Counted from the first letter of the stretch, positions 44,076 through 54,116 are shown. The stretch is DNA of 55,386 nt from JBLIDK01 sp047632595 (GCA_047632595.1 JBLIDK010000008.1:1-55386), one strand, 5' to 3'. Notes: generated by a model not told the origin, from the letters alone. Program-made: numbers and translations.

Positions 44076-46850
44076 TTAATGTGCTTGAAGCCAATTTTCA
44101 CCTGTTCCCATTTCAACTTTAATTGGAACCTTCATAGGAATGGCATTTACCATTTTTTCTTCTACAATTTTCTTAACTAGATCAAGTTCAGGTTTATATA
44201 CGTCAAAAACTAATTCATCGTGTACTTGCAGAATCATTTTTGTTTTCAACTCTTGTTTTACAAGCTCATCATGAACGTTAATCATCGCAACTTTAATCAT
44301 ATCAGCTGCTGAACCTTGAATAGGTGAATTAATTGCATTTCTCTCTGCGAAACCTCTAACTGTATGATTCCCTGAATTAATGTCTGGTAAATATCGCTTT
44401 CTTCCCATTATAGTTTGACTATAACCATGCTCTTTCGCAAAAGCAATGTTGTTGTCCATACATTTTCTTATTCCCGGGTACTTCTCAAAATAGTTGTCAA
44501 TAATTTCCTTGGCTTCTGAACGCTTAATTCGCAGGTTTTGGGACAATCCAAAAGCGGTTTGCCCATAGGCAAGTCCAAAGTTTACAGCCTTAGCCTTTCC
44601 GCGCATTTCTCGAGTTACTTCTTCTAAGGTTACGCCAAAGACTTTAGAGGCTGTTGCTGAATGTATATCCAAGTCGTTTTCAAAGGCTTCTAACATCAAA
44701 GGATCTTGACTCATATGCGCCAATATTCTTAATTCAATTTGAGAATAATCTGCAGCAAGTAAAAGATGGTCTTCATTTCTTGGAATAAAGGCTTTACGAA
44801 CTTCTCTTCCCTTTGGCGTTCGAATAGGAATATTTTGAAGATTAGGCTTGTCAGAACTTAATCGCCCAGTTGGTACAATCGTTTGTCTGAATGAGCTGTG
44901 AATTCTATTTGTTTTAGCATTAACCATATTTGGTAATGCATCAACGTAGGTAGATTTCAGTTTAGTTAATTCTCTATAATTTAAAATATCGGAGATGATT
45001 TCAAACTCCTCCGACAAGGGAGTTAGAATCTCTTCCCCTGTAGAAAATTGACCTGTTTTAGTTTTTTTGCCGGTGTAAGGAAGCTCCATCTCATTAAATA
45101 GAATTTCACCAAGTTGTTTTGGTGAGTTTAGATTGAAACGCTTCCCCGCTTTTTCGTAAACGGCTTGTTCTTTTTCATCACAAACTACACCTAATTCACT
45201 ACTATAGTTAATTAGGAAGTCAACGTCTAAATTTATTCCTTCAAACTCCATTCCTGCTAAAACTTTTATCAGAGGACTCTCAACATTTTCAAACAATGGA
45301 ACAACATCATGTTCTTTTAACAAAGGGACCATTATATTTTTGAGCTGAAAAGTGATGTCAGCATCTTCCGAGGCATAATTTGCAACTTCCTCAATTGGAA
45401 CATCTCGCATATTACCCTGTTTTGCACTTTTTTTGCCTATTAATTCAGTAATAGACACAGGTTTGTATCCTAAGTAAGTTTCGCTTAGCATATCCATTCC
45501 ATGCTTCATTTCTGGCTTGGCTACATAATGAGCTACCATTGTATCAAAAACAGGCTCCAAAACTTCAATACCAACCCATTTAAGAACAAGCATGTCGTAT
45601 TTAATGTTTTGTCCAATTTTTACAATGGTTTTGCTTTCAAAAAAGGGTCTGAATTCTTCTAGAACTGCTTTAACTTCATCTTGGTCTTCTGAAACAGGAA
45701 CGTAATAACCTTCATGTTCTTTCCAACTAAAAGAGAGCCCTACTAATTCACAGTTATTAGGATCAACACCCGTAGTTTCAGTATCAAAACAAACTTCTTT
45801 TTGTTTTAAAATATCTGCTATTAGCTTTTTTCGCTTATCGGCAGAATCAATTAATTGATACTTATGTTCTACATTTTCGATGTTTGAGCCTTGAGGAACA
45901 GAGGGTGTCGCATCATCTGAATTACCGAATAGCGATTGTTGAGCTGGTGAAGCTGAATCTACCACATTGTAAGTAGAGCCTAAAATTCGAACTCCTAATC
46001 TTCGGAATTCCATTTCACTAAAAATCTCACCTAATTTCTCCGCATTAGGTTTTTCCATAATTAGTGTATCCATGTTGTATTCAACTGGAACATCTAAAAT
46101 GATTGTTGCAAGGTGTTTTGAAATTATTGCTGATTCAGTATTTTCTTCTACACGTTCTTTAAGCTTGCCTTTTAACTTATCAGTATTTGCTAATAAACCT
46201 TCTACTCCGCCATATTCGTTAACCAGCTTTATTGCAGTTTTTTCACCAACCCCTGGAATTCCTGGAATATTATCAACCGCATCGCCCATTAATCCTAAAA
46301 TATCAATAAGCTTGTCTACATGGTCAATTTGCCATTTTTCACAAATAGCCTTGTCATCCATTATTTCCTCCTTTTTGCCTCTAAAAGGTGGTTTGTACAT
46401 GAAAATATTTTGAGTGCAAAGTTGACCGTAATCTTTATCTGGAGTTACCATATAAACTTGGTAGCCATTCTTTTCTTGTTGCTTCGCAATGGTTCCAATT
46501 ACGTCATCAGCCTCATAGCCATCAGCTTCAATAATTGGAATATTTAAGGCCCTAATAATTTCTTTAATTACCGGGATACTTGCTTTTAAATCTTCTGGAG
46601 TTTCTTGACGGTTAGCTTTATAGAAAGAATGCTCAATCACTCTTGTTGTTGGCGCCCTAGTATCGAAACAAATAGCAATATGCGTAGGGTTTTCCTTTTT
46701 AAGGAGTGTCCATAAACTATCAGTAAATAGTTGCGGAGCTGTTACGTTAACTCCCTTGGAATTATATAGAAAATTTTTCCCAAGGCCATAATAGGCCCTA
46801 AAAATAAGGGCGAATGCATCAAGAAGGAATAAGCGTTTGTCTTCAGCCAT
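44076..46850 (-). CDS. polA: DNA polymerase I
   Basis: The 924-residue repair polymerase has all three domains. The 5'-3' nuclease is N-terminal (FLLDAFALIFRAYY, ADGYEADDVIG, DILGLMGDAVDNIPGIPGVG). A 3'-5' exonuclease has intact acidic residues (CFDTETTGVD). The polymerase shows DYSQIELRILAHMS, the O-helix region RGKAKAVNFGLAYG and LQVHDELVFDV. It fills gaps and removes Okazaki primers. Proofreading appears retained, unlike in some relatives. It is monocistronic. Confidence 0.97.
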   Translation of the reverse strand: MAEDKRLFLLDAFALIFRAYYGLGKNFLYNSKGVNVTAPQLFTDSLWTLLKKENPTHIAICFDTRAPTTRVIEHSFYKANRQETPEDLKASIPVIKEIIRALNIPIIEADGYEADDVIGTIAKQQEKNGYQVYMVTPDKDYGQLCTQNIFMYKPPFRGKKEEIMDDKAICEKWQIDHVDKLIDILGLMGDAVDNIPGIPGVGEKTAIKLVNEYGGVEGLLANTDKLKGKLKERVEENTESAIISKHLATIILDVPVEYNMDTLIMEKPNAEKLGEIFSEMEFRRLGVRILGSTYNVVDSASPAQQSLFGNSDDATPSVPQGSNIENVEHKYQLIDSADKRKKLIADILKQKEVCFDTETTGVDPNNCELVGLSFSWKEHEGYYVPVSEDQDEVKAVLEEFRPFFESKTIVKIGQNIKYDMLVLKWVGIEVLEPVFDTMVAHYVAKPEMKHGMDMLSETYLGYKPVSITELIGKKSAKQGNMRDVPIEEVANYASEDADITFQLKNIMVPLLKEHDVVPLFENVESPLIKVLAGMEFEGINLDVDFLINYSSELGVVCDEKEQAVYEKAGKRFNLNSPKQLGEILFNEMELPYTGKKTKTGQFSTGEEILTPLSEEFEIISDILNYRELTKLKSTYVDALPNMVNAKTNRIHSSFRQTIVPTGRLSSDKPNLQNIPIRTPKGREVRKAFIPRNEDHLLLAADYSQIELRILAHMSQDPLMLEAFENDLDIHSATASKVFGVTLEEVTREMRGKAKAVNFGLAYGQTAFGLSQNLRIKRSEAKEIIDNYFEKYPGIRKCMDNNIAFAKEHGYSQTIMGRKRYLPDINSGNHTVRGFAERNAINSPIQGSAADMIKVAMINVHDELVKQELKTKMILQVHDELVFDVYKPELDLVKKIVEEKMVNAIPMKVPIKVEMGTGENWLQAH

Positions 46851-47226
46851 GAATTACTTTTTGGTTAAAGATAGCACTTGAATAGAAAACTCTTTAAGGA
46901 ATTTTGAAAAGGGTTGAGAAAGTAGTCTTAAAGCATAAAAAACCCCAGCTCCGAAAACTCAGAATTAGTATTAAACTACACACTCAACTTCAGGTAAACC
47001 TGAAATTAAATTTTCATTAGTTTCTCGCTAGAGCGGAACTTTTAATACTATAACTGGTTTCAAAGTTATGAGCGGCGCAGAAATCTTGACTCAGCGCATC
47101 TACTAACAACTCTTCTGTCATATTATTAAGTGGGTGTACATATACACGCCACAACACATCGTTAAAAAGCGCATATTTAGCATCTATTGAGTTAACGAAT
47201 TATACCTTAACAATTCCTTTATAATC
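46851..47226. other. 376-bp gap with a palindrome and a short open frame
   Basis: The gap holds a near-perfect palindrome at 46989-47004 (TTCAGGT-AA-ACCTGAA). On the minus strand an open frame ends at 47017 and contains one ATG at 47121 (34 residues, starting MTEELLVDALSQDF); the frame stays open further upstream to about 47200 without an ATG. The reading is protein-like (LFNDVLWRVYVHPLNN precedes the ATG) and could be a gene remnant. No RNA gene is recognised. Confidence 0.3.
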
Positions 47227-47506
47227 TTAATTTGCAAGGTCTTTTTCTTCTAAAATTCCCGACATAATTCTTAATCTATTTGTTGCTTCATCGGCGATTA
47301 ATACTAAGATTCTGTCTTCGTATTGTACATGCCAGTATCCTTCTTTTCCATCAAGTAGTTGAGCGTTTCTTGTAATTACTCGCTCTACATTTTCAAGAGT
47401 TATTTGAGTTGAGAACTCAACTTTCGTAACTTTTACTTCGACTGGTACTGCCAACATTGTCGGGACATATTAGTAGAACGGCTATTAGGAGTGTAGCAAT
47501 TTTCAT
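47227..47506 (-). pseudogene. Frameshifted small exported protein
   Basis: The ATG at 47504-47506 begins a signal peptide (KIATLLIAVLLICP), but that frame stops after 29 codons. One base over, from about 47460, the reading continues as TMLAVPVEVKVTKVEFS and on to a stop at 47227. Dropping one base gives a signal peptide ending TMLA before VPVEV, and a mature part of about 75 residues with GYWHVQYEDRILVLIADEA. This suggests one exported protein broken by a single-base shift, or a sequencing error. If translated from the ATG at 47457 it would be a 76-residue cytoplasmic fragment. No family is recognised. Confidence 0.5.
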
Positions 47507-47742
47507 AATTCAAATTTTTAGGTTGGCATTGTGTCTGTTTACGGCAAATAGAAAGTTTTTGTTGCTTTTTCAAAAAATAAATTATAAAACCCACGTAATC
47601 AGGATAAAACAAGTATCTAGTTGTTCCTATAATTTCATCAAAAGCTTATTAATAAAGGTGTTCTTCGATATTTAAAGTAATTTTAACACTAACTTGAACT
47701 ACATAATAAATTAATCCACTAGATTTAATTTATATTTCCAAT

Positions 47743-49839
47743 GTGGAAGCTCATTCGATTCAAATGCCAGATCATTTAGTAGATTTAAGTCCAAAAATTA
47801 ACAGAGAATTAAGCTGGTTAGCTTTTAACGCTCGTGTTCTTCAAGAAGCGCAAGACATTAAGGTGCCCTTAATTGAGCGCCTACGTTTTTTAGCAATTTT
47901 CTCGAACAATCAAGATGAGTTTTTTAGAGTTAGAGTAGCAACTGTAAGAAGAATGATTCCTTTAGGAAAGCAAGGCAAAGACATTATTCGTTCGAAACCT
48001 AAAAAAGTTCTAGACGATATTCAACGTGTAGTATTAAAGCAACAAGCCGACTTTGAGAAAACCTATTCTAAAATAGTAAAGAGTCTTGAGGCTGAAAATA
48101 TTTATATAATTAATGAAGAAGGACTAAACAAAGAACATGAGAAGTTTGCTAAGACCTTCTTTCAAGAAAAAGTTCAAGGGGCGTTAGTGCCTATAATGCT
48201 TAAACATGTTGAGGGCTTCCCAAAATTTAACGAAAGCTCAATTTATTTAGCTATAAAAGGCATTAAACAAGCGCCAACTGCTCGTCCTGATTATGCTTTG
48301 ATGGAAGTGCCAGTTTCAGATAGTCTTTCGAGATTTGTTAGGTTACCAAATATAGAAGACAAAAAGTATGTCATCCTTTTAGATGACATTATTAGATTTA
48401 ACCTTCCTGAGATCTTTCATATTTTTGAATACAAAGCCATTGAAGCTTATACTATAAAGTTAACTAGAGATTCTGAGCTCGACATTGAAAATGATTTAAC
48501 GGTTAGTTACATTGAAAAATTAACGAAGGGAGTTAAACAAAGGCAGCTCGGTAATACCGTTCGTTTTGTTTACGATCATACTATGCCAATTGATTTATTT
48601 AATTTTCTAATGAAGAAAATGAATTTGGTAAAAGATGAGAACATTATTCCAGGTGGACGCTATCATAACTTTAAAGATTTAATGCAGTTTCCTAGCATAG
48701 GTGGCAAGAAGTTTCACTACAAACCAATAAAGCCTTTAAGGCATAAACTACTTTCAAAATATAAAAGTGTTATGGACGCTATAAAGAACAAGGATGTTCT
48801 GCTGCATTATCCATACCACAGCTTTGCCCATATGGTTGATTTTCTACGTGAAGCAGCGATTGATCCACATGTCACTAAAATTCAAATCAGTTTATATCGA
48901 ATGGCAAATGATTCACAAATCATAAATGCTTTAGTAAATGCTGCTGAAAATGGGAAAGAAGTAATTGCTATTGTTGAACTTCAAGCACGTTTTGACGAAG
49001 AAGCTAATATTTTTTGGTCTGAGAAATTACAGCACAAAGGTGTAAATGTAATTTTTGGAGTTCCAGGACTGAAAGTTCATTCAAAAATGACCTTGGTTAC
49101 AAGAATGGAGCGTATGCGATTAGTAAACTATGCAAACATTAGCACAGGTAATTATAACGAACAAACAGCAAAGCATTATACTGATTTGGCCTTATTTACC
49201 GCTGATAGACGAATTACTGGTGAAGTAGTGAAGTTGTTTAGTTTCCTTGAAAAAAATTATAAGAAATATAACTATAGACATCTACTTGTTTCTCCCCATG
49301 ATTTTAGAAAAAACCTAGTTAAACTAATAGATCATGAGATAAAAAATGCTAAAAAGGAGATTAAGGCATCGATTTTTATTAAAATGAATAGTTTAACCGA
49401 TTCTGTTACTATAAACAAGCTTTACGAAGCATCACAAGCTGGGGTACAAGTAAGGTTAATAGTTAGAGGAATTTGCTCACTTGTACCTGGACTTCCAGAA
49501 ATTTCAGAAAATATTGAAGTTCGAAGCATTGTAGATATATATTTAGAGCATTCAAGAGTAATGATTTTTGGAGTGGATAATAATCGAAAGTTTTTTATTG
49601 GCTCAGCCGATTTAATGGCCAGAAATCTAGATCACCGAGTTGAAATTACATGTCCTGTTTATTCAAAGGATATTCAATCAGAACTAGTGGATTTAATGGA
49701 AATACAGTGGCGTGACAATTTAAAAGCACGAATTATTGACAAGAATCAAGAAAACAAATACTATTTAAACGAATCGGAGAAAACTAGGTCGCAAGTGGAG
49801 TTGCGTAAATATTACCAAAAACAAAATCTTTTAGACTAA
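47743..49839 (+). CDS. ppk: Polyphosphate kinase 1
   Basis: The 698-residue enzyme reversibly builds polyphosphate from ATP. The N-terminal domain shows KINRELSWLAFNARVLQEAQ and NNQDEFFRVRVATVRR. The two phospholipase-D-like head domains contain TKIQISLYRMA, GVPGLKVHSK with the catalytic His near 446, and STGNYNEQTAKHYTDLAL. The C-terminal half has SSxxN-like and ARNLDHRVE motifs. GTG at 47743 is the longest start; ATG at 47764 just before the conserved region is equally plausible. It is 4 bp before the phosphatase gene, giving a ppk-ppx pair. Confidence 0.94.
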   Translation: MEAHSIQMPDHLVDLSPKINRELSWLAFNARVLQEAQDIKVPLIERLRFLAIFSNNQDEFFRVRVATVRRMIPLGKQGKDIIRSKPKKVLDDIQRVVLKQQADFEKTYSKIVKSLEAENIYIINEEGLNKEHEKFAKTFFQEKVQGALVPIMLKHVEGFPKFNESSIYLAIKGIKQAPTARPDYALMEVPVSDSLSRFVRLPNIEDKKYVILLDDIIRFNLPEIFHIFEYKAIEAYTIKLTRDSELDIENDLTVSYIEKLTKGVKQRQLGNTVRFVYDHTMPIDLFNFLMKKMNLVKDENIIPGGRYHNFKDLMQFPSIGGKKFHYKPIKPLRHKLLSKYKSVMDAIKNKDVLLHYPYHSFAHMVDFLREAAIDPHVTKIQISLYRMANDSQIINALVNAAENGKEVIAIVELQARFDEEANIFWSEKLQHKGVNVIFGVPGLKVHSKMTLVTRMERMRLVNYANISTGNYNEQTAKHYTDLALFTADRRITGEVVKLFSFLEKNYKKYNYRHLLVSPHDFRKNLVKLIDHEIKNAKKEIKASIFIKMNSLTDSVTINKLYEASQAGVQVRLIVRGICSLVPGLPEISENIEVRSIVDIYLEHSRVMIFGVDNNRKFFIGSADLMARNLDHRVEITCPVYSKDIQSELVDLMEIQWRDNLKARIIDKNQENKYYLNESEKTRSQVELRKYYQKQNLLD

Positions 49840-49843
49840 TTGA

Positions 49844-50737
49844 ATGTTAAAAATATTAAAATTTGCTGCTATTGATGTGGGTTCCAATGCCGTTCGACTC
49901 TTAGTTGAAAACGTATTTGAAGTAGCGGGTAAACCTCAGTTTAAAAAACAAAGTTTAGTTCGGGTGCCACTTCGTTTGGGAATGGATGTGTTTAAAACAG
50001 GGGAAATATCCGAGGCAAAAAAGAATATGTTGGTTTTAACTATTGAAAGTTTTAAGAATTTAATGGACGCCCACGGTGTAATAAAATATAAAGCTTGTGC
50101 AACATCGGCTTTACGCGAATCAGCCAATTCGGCTCAAATAGTTAAAGAAATTCAAGAGAAAGCAGGAATAAAAGTACACTTGATTACTGGGCCAGAAGAA
50201 GCAAAGTATTTAAGTAATGTGGCTTTTGAAGAATTCATGAACCATGAAGATGATTACTTGTATATGGATGTTGGTGGTGGTAGTGTTGAATATACCTTCT
50301 TCAGCAAAGGGCAAAAGCTGATTGCTAAATCCTTTAAAATGGGAACTATTAGACTTTTAGAAGAAAAGGTAAGTGAAAGCGATTGGGATGAAATGTGCAG
50401 ATGGTTAAGAAAAAATGTACAAGGACTACAAAATTTATCTATTGTTGGTACTGGCGGAAACATTAACCGGTATTATCGCTTGGCGAATAAAAAAGACTAC
50501 CAACCCTTGGATTACAAGTCGATGAAAAGAGTTTTTAATGTCCTTAATTCGTTAACCTATGAAGAACGAATTATTCAGTTCAAACTAAACCCAGATAGAG
50601 CGGATGTAATAATACCTGCAGGGAATTTATTCATTAAGGTGATGGAAACTGTTTCTGCAAATCACATTCATGTACCAAAAATGGGCTTAGCAGATGGTAT
50701 AGTTCGAGAGCTTTATAAGAACTACAAGAAAAAATAG
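49844..50737 (+). CDS. ppx: Exopolyphosphatase / GppA-family phosphatase
   Basis: The 297-residue protein has the actin-like ATPase fold of Ppx/GppA: AAIDVGSNAVRLLV near the start, ACATSALRESANS, TGPEEAKYLS, then YLYMDVGGGSVEYTFF and GTGGNINRYYRLA. It hydrolyses polyphosphate or pppGpp. It is short, lacking the C-terminal extension of E. coli Ppx, as is common in this phylum. It pairs with ppk 4 bp upstream, so making and breaking polyphosphate share one transcript. Confidence 0.93.
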   Translation: MLKILKFAAIDVGSNAVRLLVENVFEVAGKPQFKKQSLVRVPLRLGMDVFKTGEISEAKKNMLVLTIESFKNLMDAHGVIKYKACATSALRESANSAQIVKEIQEKAGIKVHLITGPEEAKYLSNVAFEEFMNHEDDYLYMDVGGGSVEYTFFSKGQKLIAKSFKMGTIRLLEEKVSESDWDEMCRWLRKNVQGLQNLSIVGTGGNINRYYRLANKKDYQPLDYKSMKRVFNVLNSLTYEERIIQFKLNPDRADVIIPAGNLFIKVMETVSANHIHVPKMGLADGIVRELYKNYKKK

Positions 50738-50738
50738 A

Positions 50739-51920
50739 CTAGTTTAATTTTTTCACCTCATCAAGAGTTTCTGGTATTTCAATTTTCTCAAAACCAGCCT
50801 TAGCATTTAATTGATCATTTTCAGATCTTAAATCCTGCGTTATAATTTGCTTCGCTTTCTTTTCTGTAGGAGGATTTAAAGTAGATGCTTTTTCAAACTC
50901 AATTACCTGTTCCAAAATATCCTTTGGTAACTCATTTTTACATTTCGAAAGTATATCTAAAAACTGCATGGTGAAAAATTGGTCAATTTGAATTTTTCGT
51001 TTCGTAGTGTGGGCAAATTTTCCAATTACCCTACATATATTTATTCGCTCCTCTGGACTTAGTTGCTCTGCAAACTCGTATTCTTCAATTTTCTTTAATG
51101 AAAGTAAAACGGGTTCAAGAGAGTCTTTGGTTATTATGTAAACCGTATAGTCTGGGGTTTTATATGTTTTTATTTGCAGAAGATCGATTGTGTTTGTAGG
51201 CACAACTAGAAAAATTTCTTTCCGTACATCGTCTAACTTAGCATATTTCTTAACCTGCTCAACTTGTGCTTTAATGTAAGTAGGGAAATTGTCCAAATTG
51301 TCATTCGCTGGACTTTTAGCATCAAAAACAATGTATTCGTTCATGATATTTACAACATTGTCTGGCGTTCCTTTATGAGGAAATTTCTCAACGTAGTCGA
51401 TAATATGTTTTTGACAAATTCCAAGAATAGCTTCCTTAGTTTCTTGTTCATGAATAGCCCAAGTTTTTTTCATCATATCGTATTTCTGATGAATTTCAGC
51501 TTCACGATCATCATGAATTTTAACCTTGTCTTTTTCCATTGAATCTTTAAGGTTGTTTAAGCTATTTACTTTTTGATCATATTCAATTTGCTGTTGCTCT
51601 TTTTTAAATTCAAAGGCATTGACTTTATTTTGAAGTGATGAAATGGTAGTTAAACTTTGTTGTAATTCTGTTTCGGCCTTTATTTTTGCATCCTTGATTT
51701 GAGCATGATTAGCCTCATTGGCTTCTGTTTTTGTAGCCATTACCTTTAAGTCATTCTCGAGTTGAATGATTCGTTGATTTGCGTCGGTTAAATTTTGCTC
51801 GAGATATTTTAGTTCAACTTGTAATTTTTGCGAAGCAGTTTTAACTTTTCTCCAAGAAAACAGTCTTTCCCAAAAACTTAGTGTGCTTATTGAGACAATA
51901 AAATCTTTAATTTCTTCCAT
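50739..51920 (-). CDS. Coiled-coil protein with a RmuC-like nuclease-fold domain
   Basis: The 393-residue protein starts with a hydrophobic or amphipathic patch (IKDFIVSISTLSFWERLFSW) and a long coiled coil (about 28-145, rich in Q, E, K). A compact domain follows with KGTPDNVVNI and YIVFDAKSP, echoing the PD-(D/E)xK pattern of RmuC-type DNA recombination proteins, then PTYIKAQVEQVKKYAKLDD. The C-terminal tail is Lys/Glu-rich. It is not a close match to canonical RmuC. Role in DNA processing or end protection is an inference. It converges with ppx, stops one base apart. Confidence 0.7.
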   Translation of the reverse strand: MEEIKDFIVSISTLSFWERLFSWRKVKTASQKLQVELKYLEQNLTDANQRIIQLENDLKVMATKTEANEANHAQIKDAKIKAETELQQSLTTISSLQNKVNAFEFKKEQQQIEYDQKVNSLNNLKDSMEKDKVKIHDDREAEIHQKYDMMKKTWAIHEQETKEAILGICQKHIIDYVEKFPHKGTPDNVVNIMNEYIVFDAKSPANDNLDNFPTYIKAQVEQVKKYAKLDDVRKEIFLVVPTNTIDLLQIKTYKTPDYTVYIITKDSLEPVLLSLKKIEEYEFAEQLSPEERINICRVIGKFAHTTKRKIQIDQFFTMQFLDILSKCKNELPKDILEQVIEFEKASTLNPPTEKKAKQIITQDLRSENDQLNAKAGFEKIEIPETLDEVKKLN

Positions 51921-51984
51921 AACATTAAGCTAAACGATTATACTATAAATCTAGGTATAAAAATATTCCAATGGCAGAATGACC

Positions 51985-53082
51985 TTAAAGCCGTTCAACT
52001 GCCTTTTTTGCTAATTTAGCTCCAAGTGCAACTCCCATTCCGTTGCTGCATCCAGCAAAAAAAACATTGGTGTCTAGCTCTTCTAGAATAGGTAATCCAC
52101 TTTTATTAAAAGCCATTACACCCGACCATCGACTTTCAATTTCGAACTTAGTGTTTGGTAATATTACAGTTTGTAACAGCACTTCTAGCCTGTCTTGAAC
52201 TTCTGAAGTGGTGACTAAATTAGTTGATTGTTCATTAGTTTCAAATTCATTTCTTCCACCCCCTAATAACACTCTATTATGAATGTTTCTGAAATAGAAG
52301 TAGCCTTTATCGTAATGAAAACTACCTTTTAATTGAAGATTAGGAATTGCTTTAGTAATTAAAATTTGGCCTCTGCCAGGTTTTAGATTTATTGAAGGTG
52401 CTAATTTAGGCGCAAAAGCATTGGTGCATAAGAGGGCTTTATTAAAGTTAAAAACTCCAACGTCTGTTTCAGCCATATTTTCTTCAACGTTTAGTACGGT
52501 TACCCCGTTAAAAATTTCCACACCCAATTCTGCGCATTTACCTTTTAGTTCCAAAAAAAGTTTACCAGAATGAAGTTGGGATTCGTATTTATTTCTGATA
52601 ACTCCCGACACATTGTTAAATGAATAACGTGTTGAATCTTGTTTTTCAAAACAATTCGCACCTACAATATCTTCAACAAGATGATTGTAATAGTCTAGTT
52701 TAGAAAGTGAATTATCAAGACTCTCCTCAGAGTCAAATACTTCAAATCCACCTAAATGTTCAAGTTCAATCGAGGATTCGTCTATCAGCGAGAAAAGTAA
52801 TTGAAGGCCTTCCCAGCGTTCTTGAATTAACTTTTTCATTGCTTTTTCACCAACTAGTTTCTCGTGCTCAATGAGTTCACCAATACTGCCAAAACAGGCA
52901 AAACCTGCATTTTTAGTACTTGCTCCGGCAGCAAATGGATGTTTTTCCAAAAGCACAATACGCTGATTAGGAAATCTTTTTTTAGCCATAATTGCACTAC
53001 ACAAACCAACTATGCCGCCTCCAACAATAAGTACATCCACTCCATTTAAAATGGAATTCTTTTCCCAATAAGATAAGTTCAT
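51985..53082 (-). CDS. FAD-dependent oxidoreductase (DAO/DadA-like)
   Basis: The 365-residue protein has the N-terminal dinucleotide loop VLIVGGGIVGLCSA (G21-G26), then RIVLLEKHPFAAGASTKNAG, and the C-terminal FFAGCSNGMGVALGAKLA that closes the FAD site. This is the DAO fold, whose members oxidise amines or amino acids with FAD. The substrate cannot be told. The enzyme has no signal peptide. It diverges from the di-haem peroxidase gene, with starts about 5 bp apart (or 41 bp if the latter starts at 53124). Confidence 0.86.
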   Translation of the reverse strand: MNLSYWEKNSILNGVDVLIVGGGIVGLCSAIMAKKRFPNQRIVLLEKHPFAAGASTKNAGFACFGSIGELIEHEKLVGEKAMKKLIQERWEGLQLLFSLIDESSIELEHLGGFEVFDSEESLDNSLSKLDYYNHLVEDIVGANCFEKQDSTRYSFNNVSGVIRNKYESQLHSGKLFLELKGKCAELGVEIFNGVTVLNVEENMAETDVGVFNFNKALLCTNAFAPKLAPSINLKPGRGQILITKAIPNLQLKGSFHYDKGYFYFRNIHNRVLLGGGRNEFETNEQSTNLVTTSEVQDRLEVLLQTVILPNTKFEIESRWSGVMAFNKSGLPILEELDTNVFFAGCSNGMGVALGAKLAKKAVERL

Positions 53083-53087
53083 AACTT

Positions 53088-54116
53088 GTGTTAAATTACA
53101 ATTTATTTCTAATTTTATATTTTTTGTGTAGAAAAGCCCCTATATCATTAATTTTATTTGCCCTTTTACTTAGCTGTAATGGAAATAGTGTTGAGTGGAA
53201 TCTACCTAAGGGCTTCCCAGTACCAGAAGTGCCAAAAGACAATTTAATATCAAAAGAAAAAGTAGAACTAGGAAAGGCGCTTTTTTTTGATCCAATTTTA
53301 TCCAGAGATTCTACAATTTCCTGTGCTACTTGTCATAATCCTACAAAAGCATTTACCGATAATCTAACAGCAAGTGAAGGACTTAATGGAGTTAAGACTG
53401 CACGTAATACACCAACATTATTAAACGTAAGCTACAGCCCGTATTTTTTTATGGATGGAGGCGTACCAACCTTGGAAATGCAGTCGTTAGCGCCGATTGA
53501 TGGACATCAAGAATTGGGATTTACAGTAAAAGAAGGAGTTGAAAGATTGGAAAAAAGCCCAAGATATTTGGATCTATTTAACCGCGCTTTTGGGACTAGT
53601 CCAACTGCTTTTGGATTAACAAGAGCTATAGCTAGTTACGAACGTTCATTAGTCGCGGCCAATTCAAAGTACGATCAGTTTAGTAGATCAAATGATTCTT
53701 CACTTCTGTCAGAAAATGAATTAATGGGACTATCTATTTTCTTTGCAGATAGTGTTGGATGTGTCACTTGTCATCCACCCCCTCATTTCAGCACTTTTGA
53801 ATTTGAAAATAATGGAATTTTTAAAGCGTATAGTGATACAGGAAGACAACGAATTACTATGGATTTTGAAGATAGAGCAAAGTTTAAAGTGCCAACTCTT
53901 AGAAATATTGAATACACATGGCCTTATATGCATAATGGTAAAGTTTCGAGCCTTGAGGAGGTTATTTCATTGTACGTTGATACTCCAATTCAAAACAAAT
54001 TTCTAAGTAAAGAAATTAGAAAGCCAAAACTAAACATGCTACAAAAAGAGCAATTACTTACGTTTTTACGATGCTTAAGTGATACAGTAACATCAAAATC
54101 AATAGATTTTAAATAA
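53088..54116 (+). CDS. Di-haem cytochrome c peroxidase-family lipoprotein
   Basis: The 342-residue protein carries two CxxCH haem-binding motifs, C79-ATCH and C225-VTCH, with FFDPILSRDSTIS before the first and KVPTLRNIEYTWPYMHNG near the end, as in CcpA/MauG-like peroxidases. It reduces H2O2 in the periplasm, or oxidises another partner. No ATG is available: the frame opens with GTG at 53088, but a TTG at 53124 followed by CRKAPISLILFALLLSC gives an ideal lipoprotein signal with its Cys at 30 of the long frame. Expression from a non-ATG start is expected. Confidence 0.88.
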   Translation: MLNYNLFLILYFLCRKAPISLILFALLLSCNGNSVEWNLPKGFPVPEVPKDNLISKEKVELGKALFFDPILSRDSTISCATCHNPTKAFTDNLTASEGLNGVKTARNTPTLLNVSYSPYFFMDGGVPTLEMQSLAPIDGHQELGFTVKEGVERLEKSPRYLDLFNRAFGTSPTAFGLTRAIASYERSLVAANSKYDQFSRSNDSSLLSENELMGLSIFFADSVGCVTCHPPPHFSTFEFENNGIFKAYSDTGRQRITMDFEDRAKFKVPTLRNIEYTWPYMHNGKVSSLEEVISLYVDTPIQNKFLSKEIRKPKLNMLQKEQLLTFLRCLSDTVTSKSIDFK

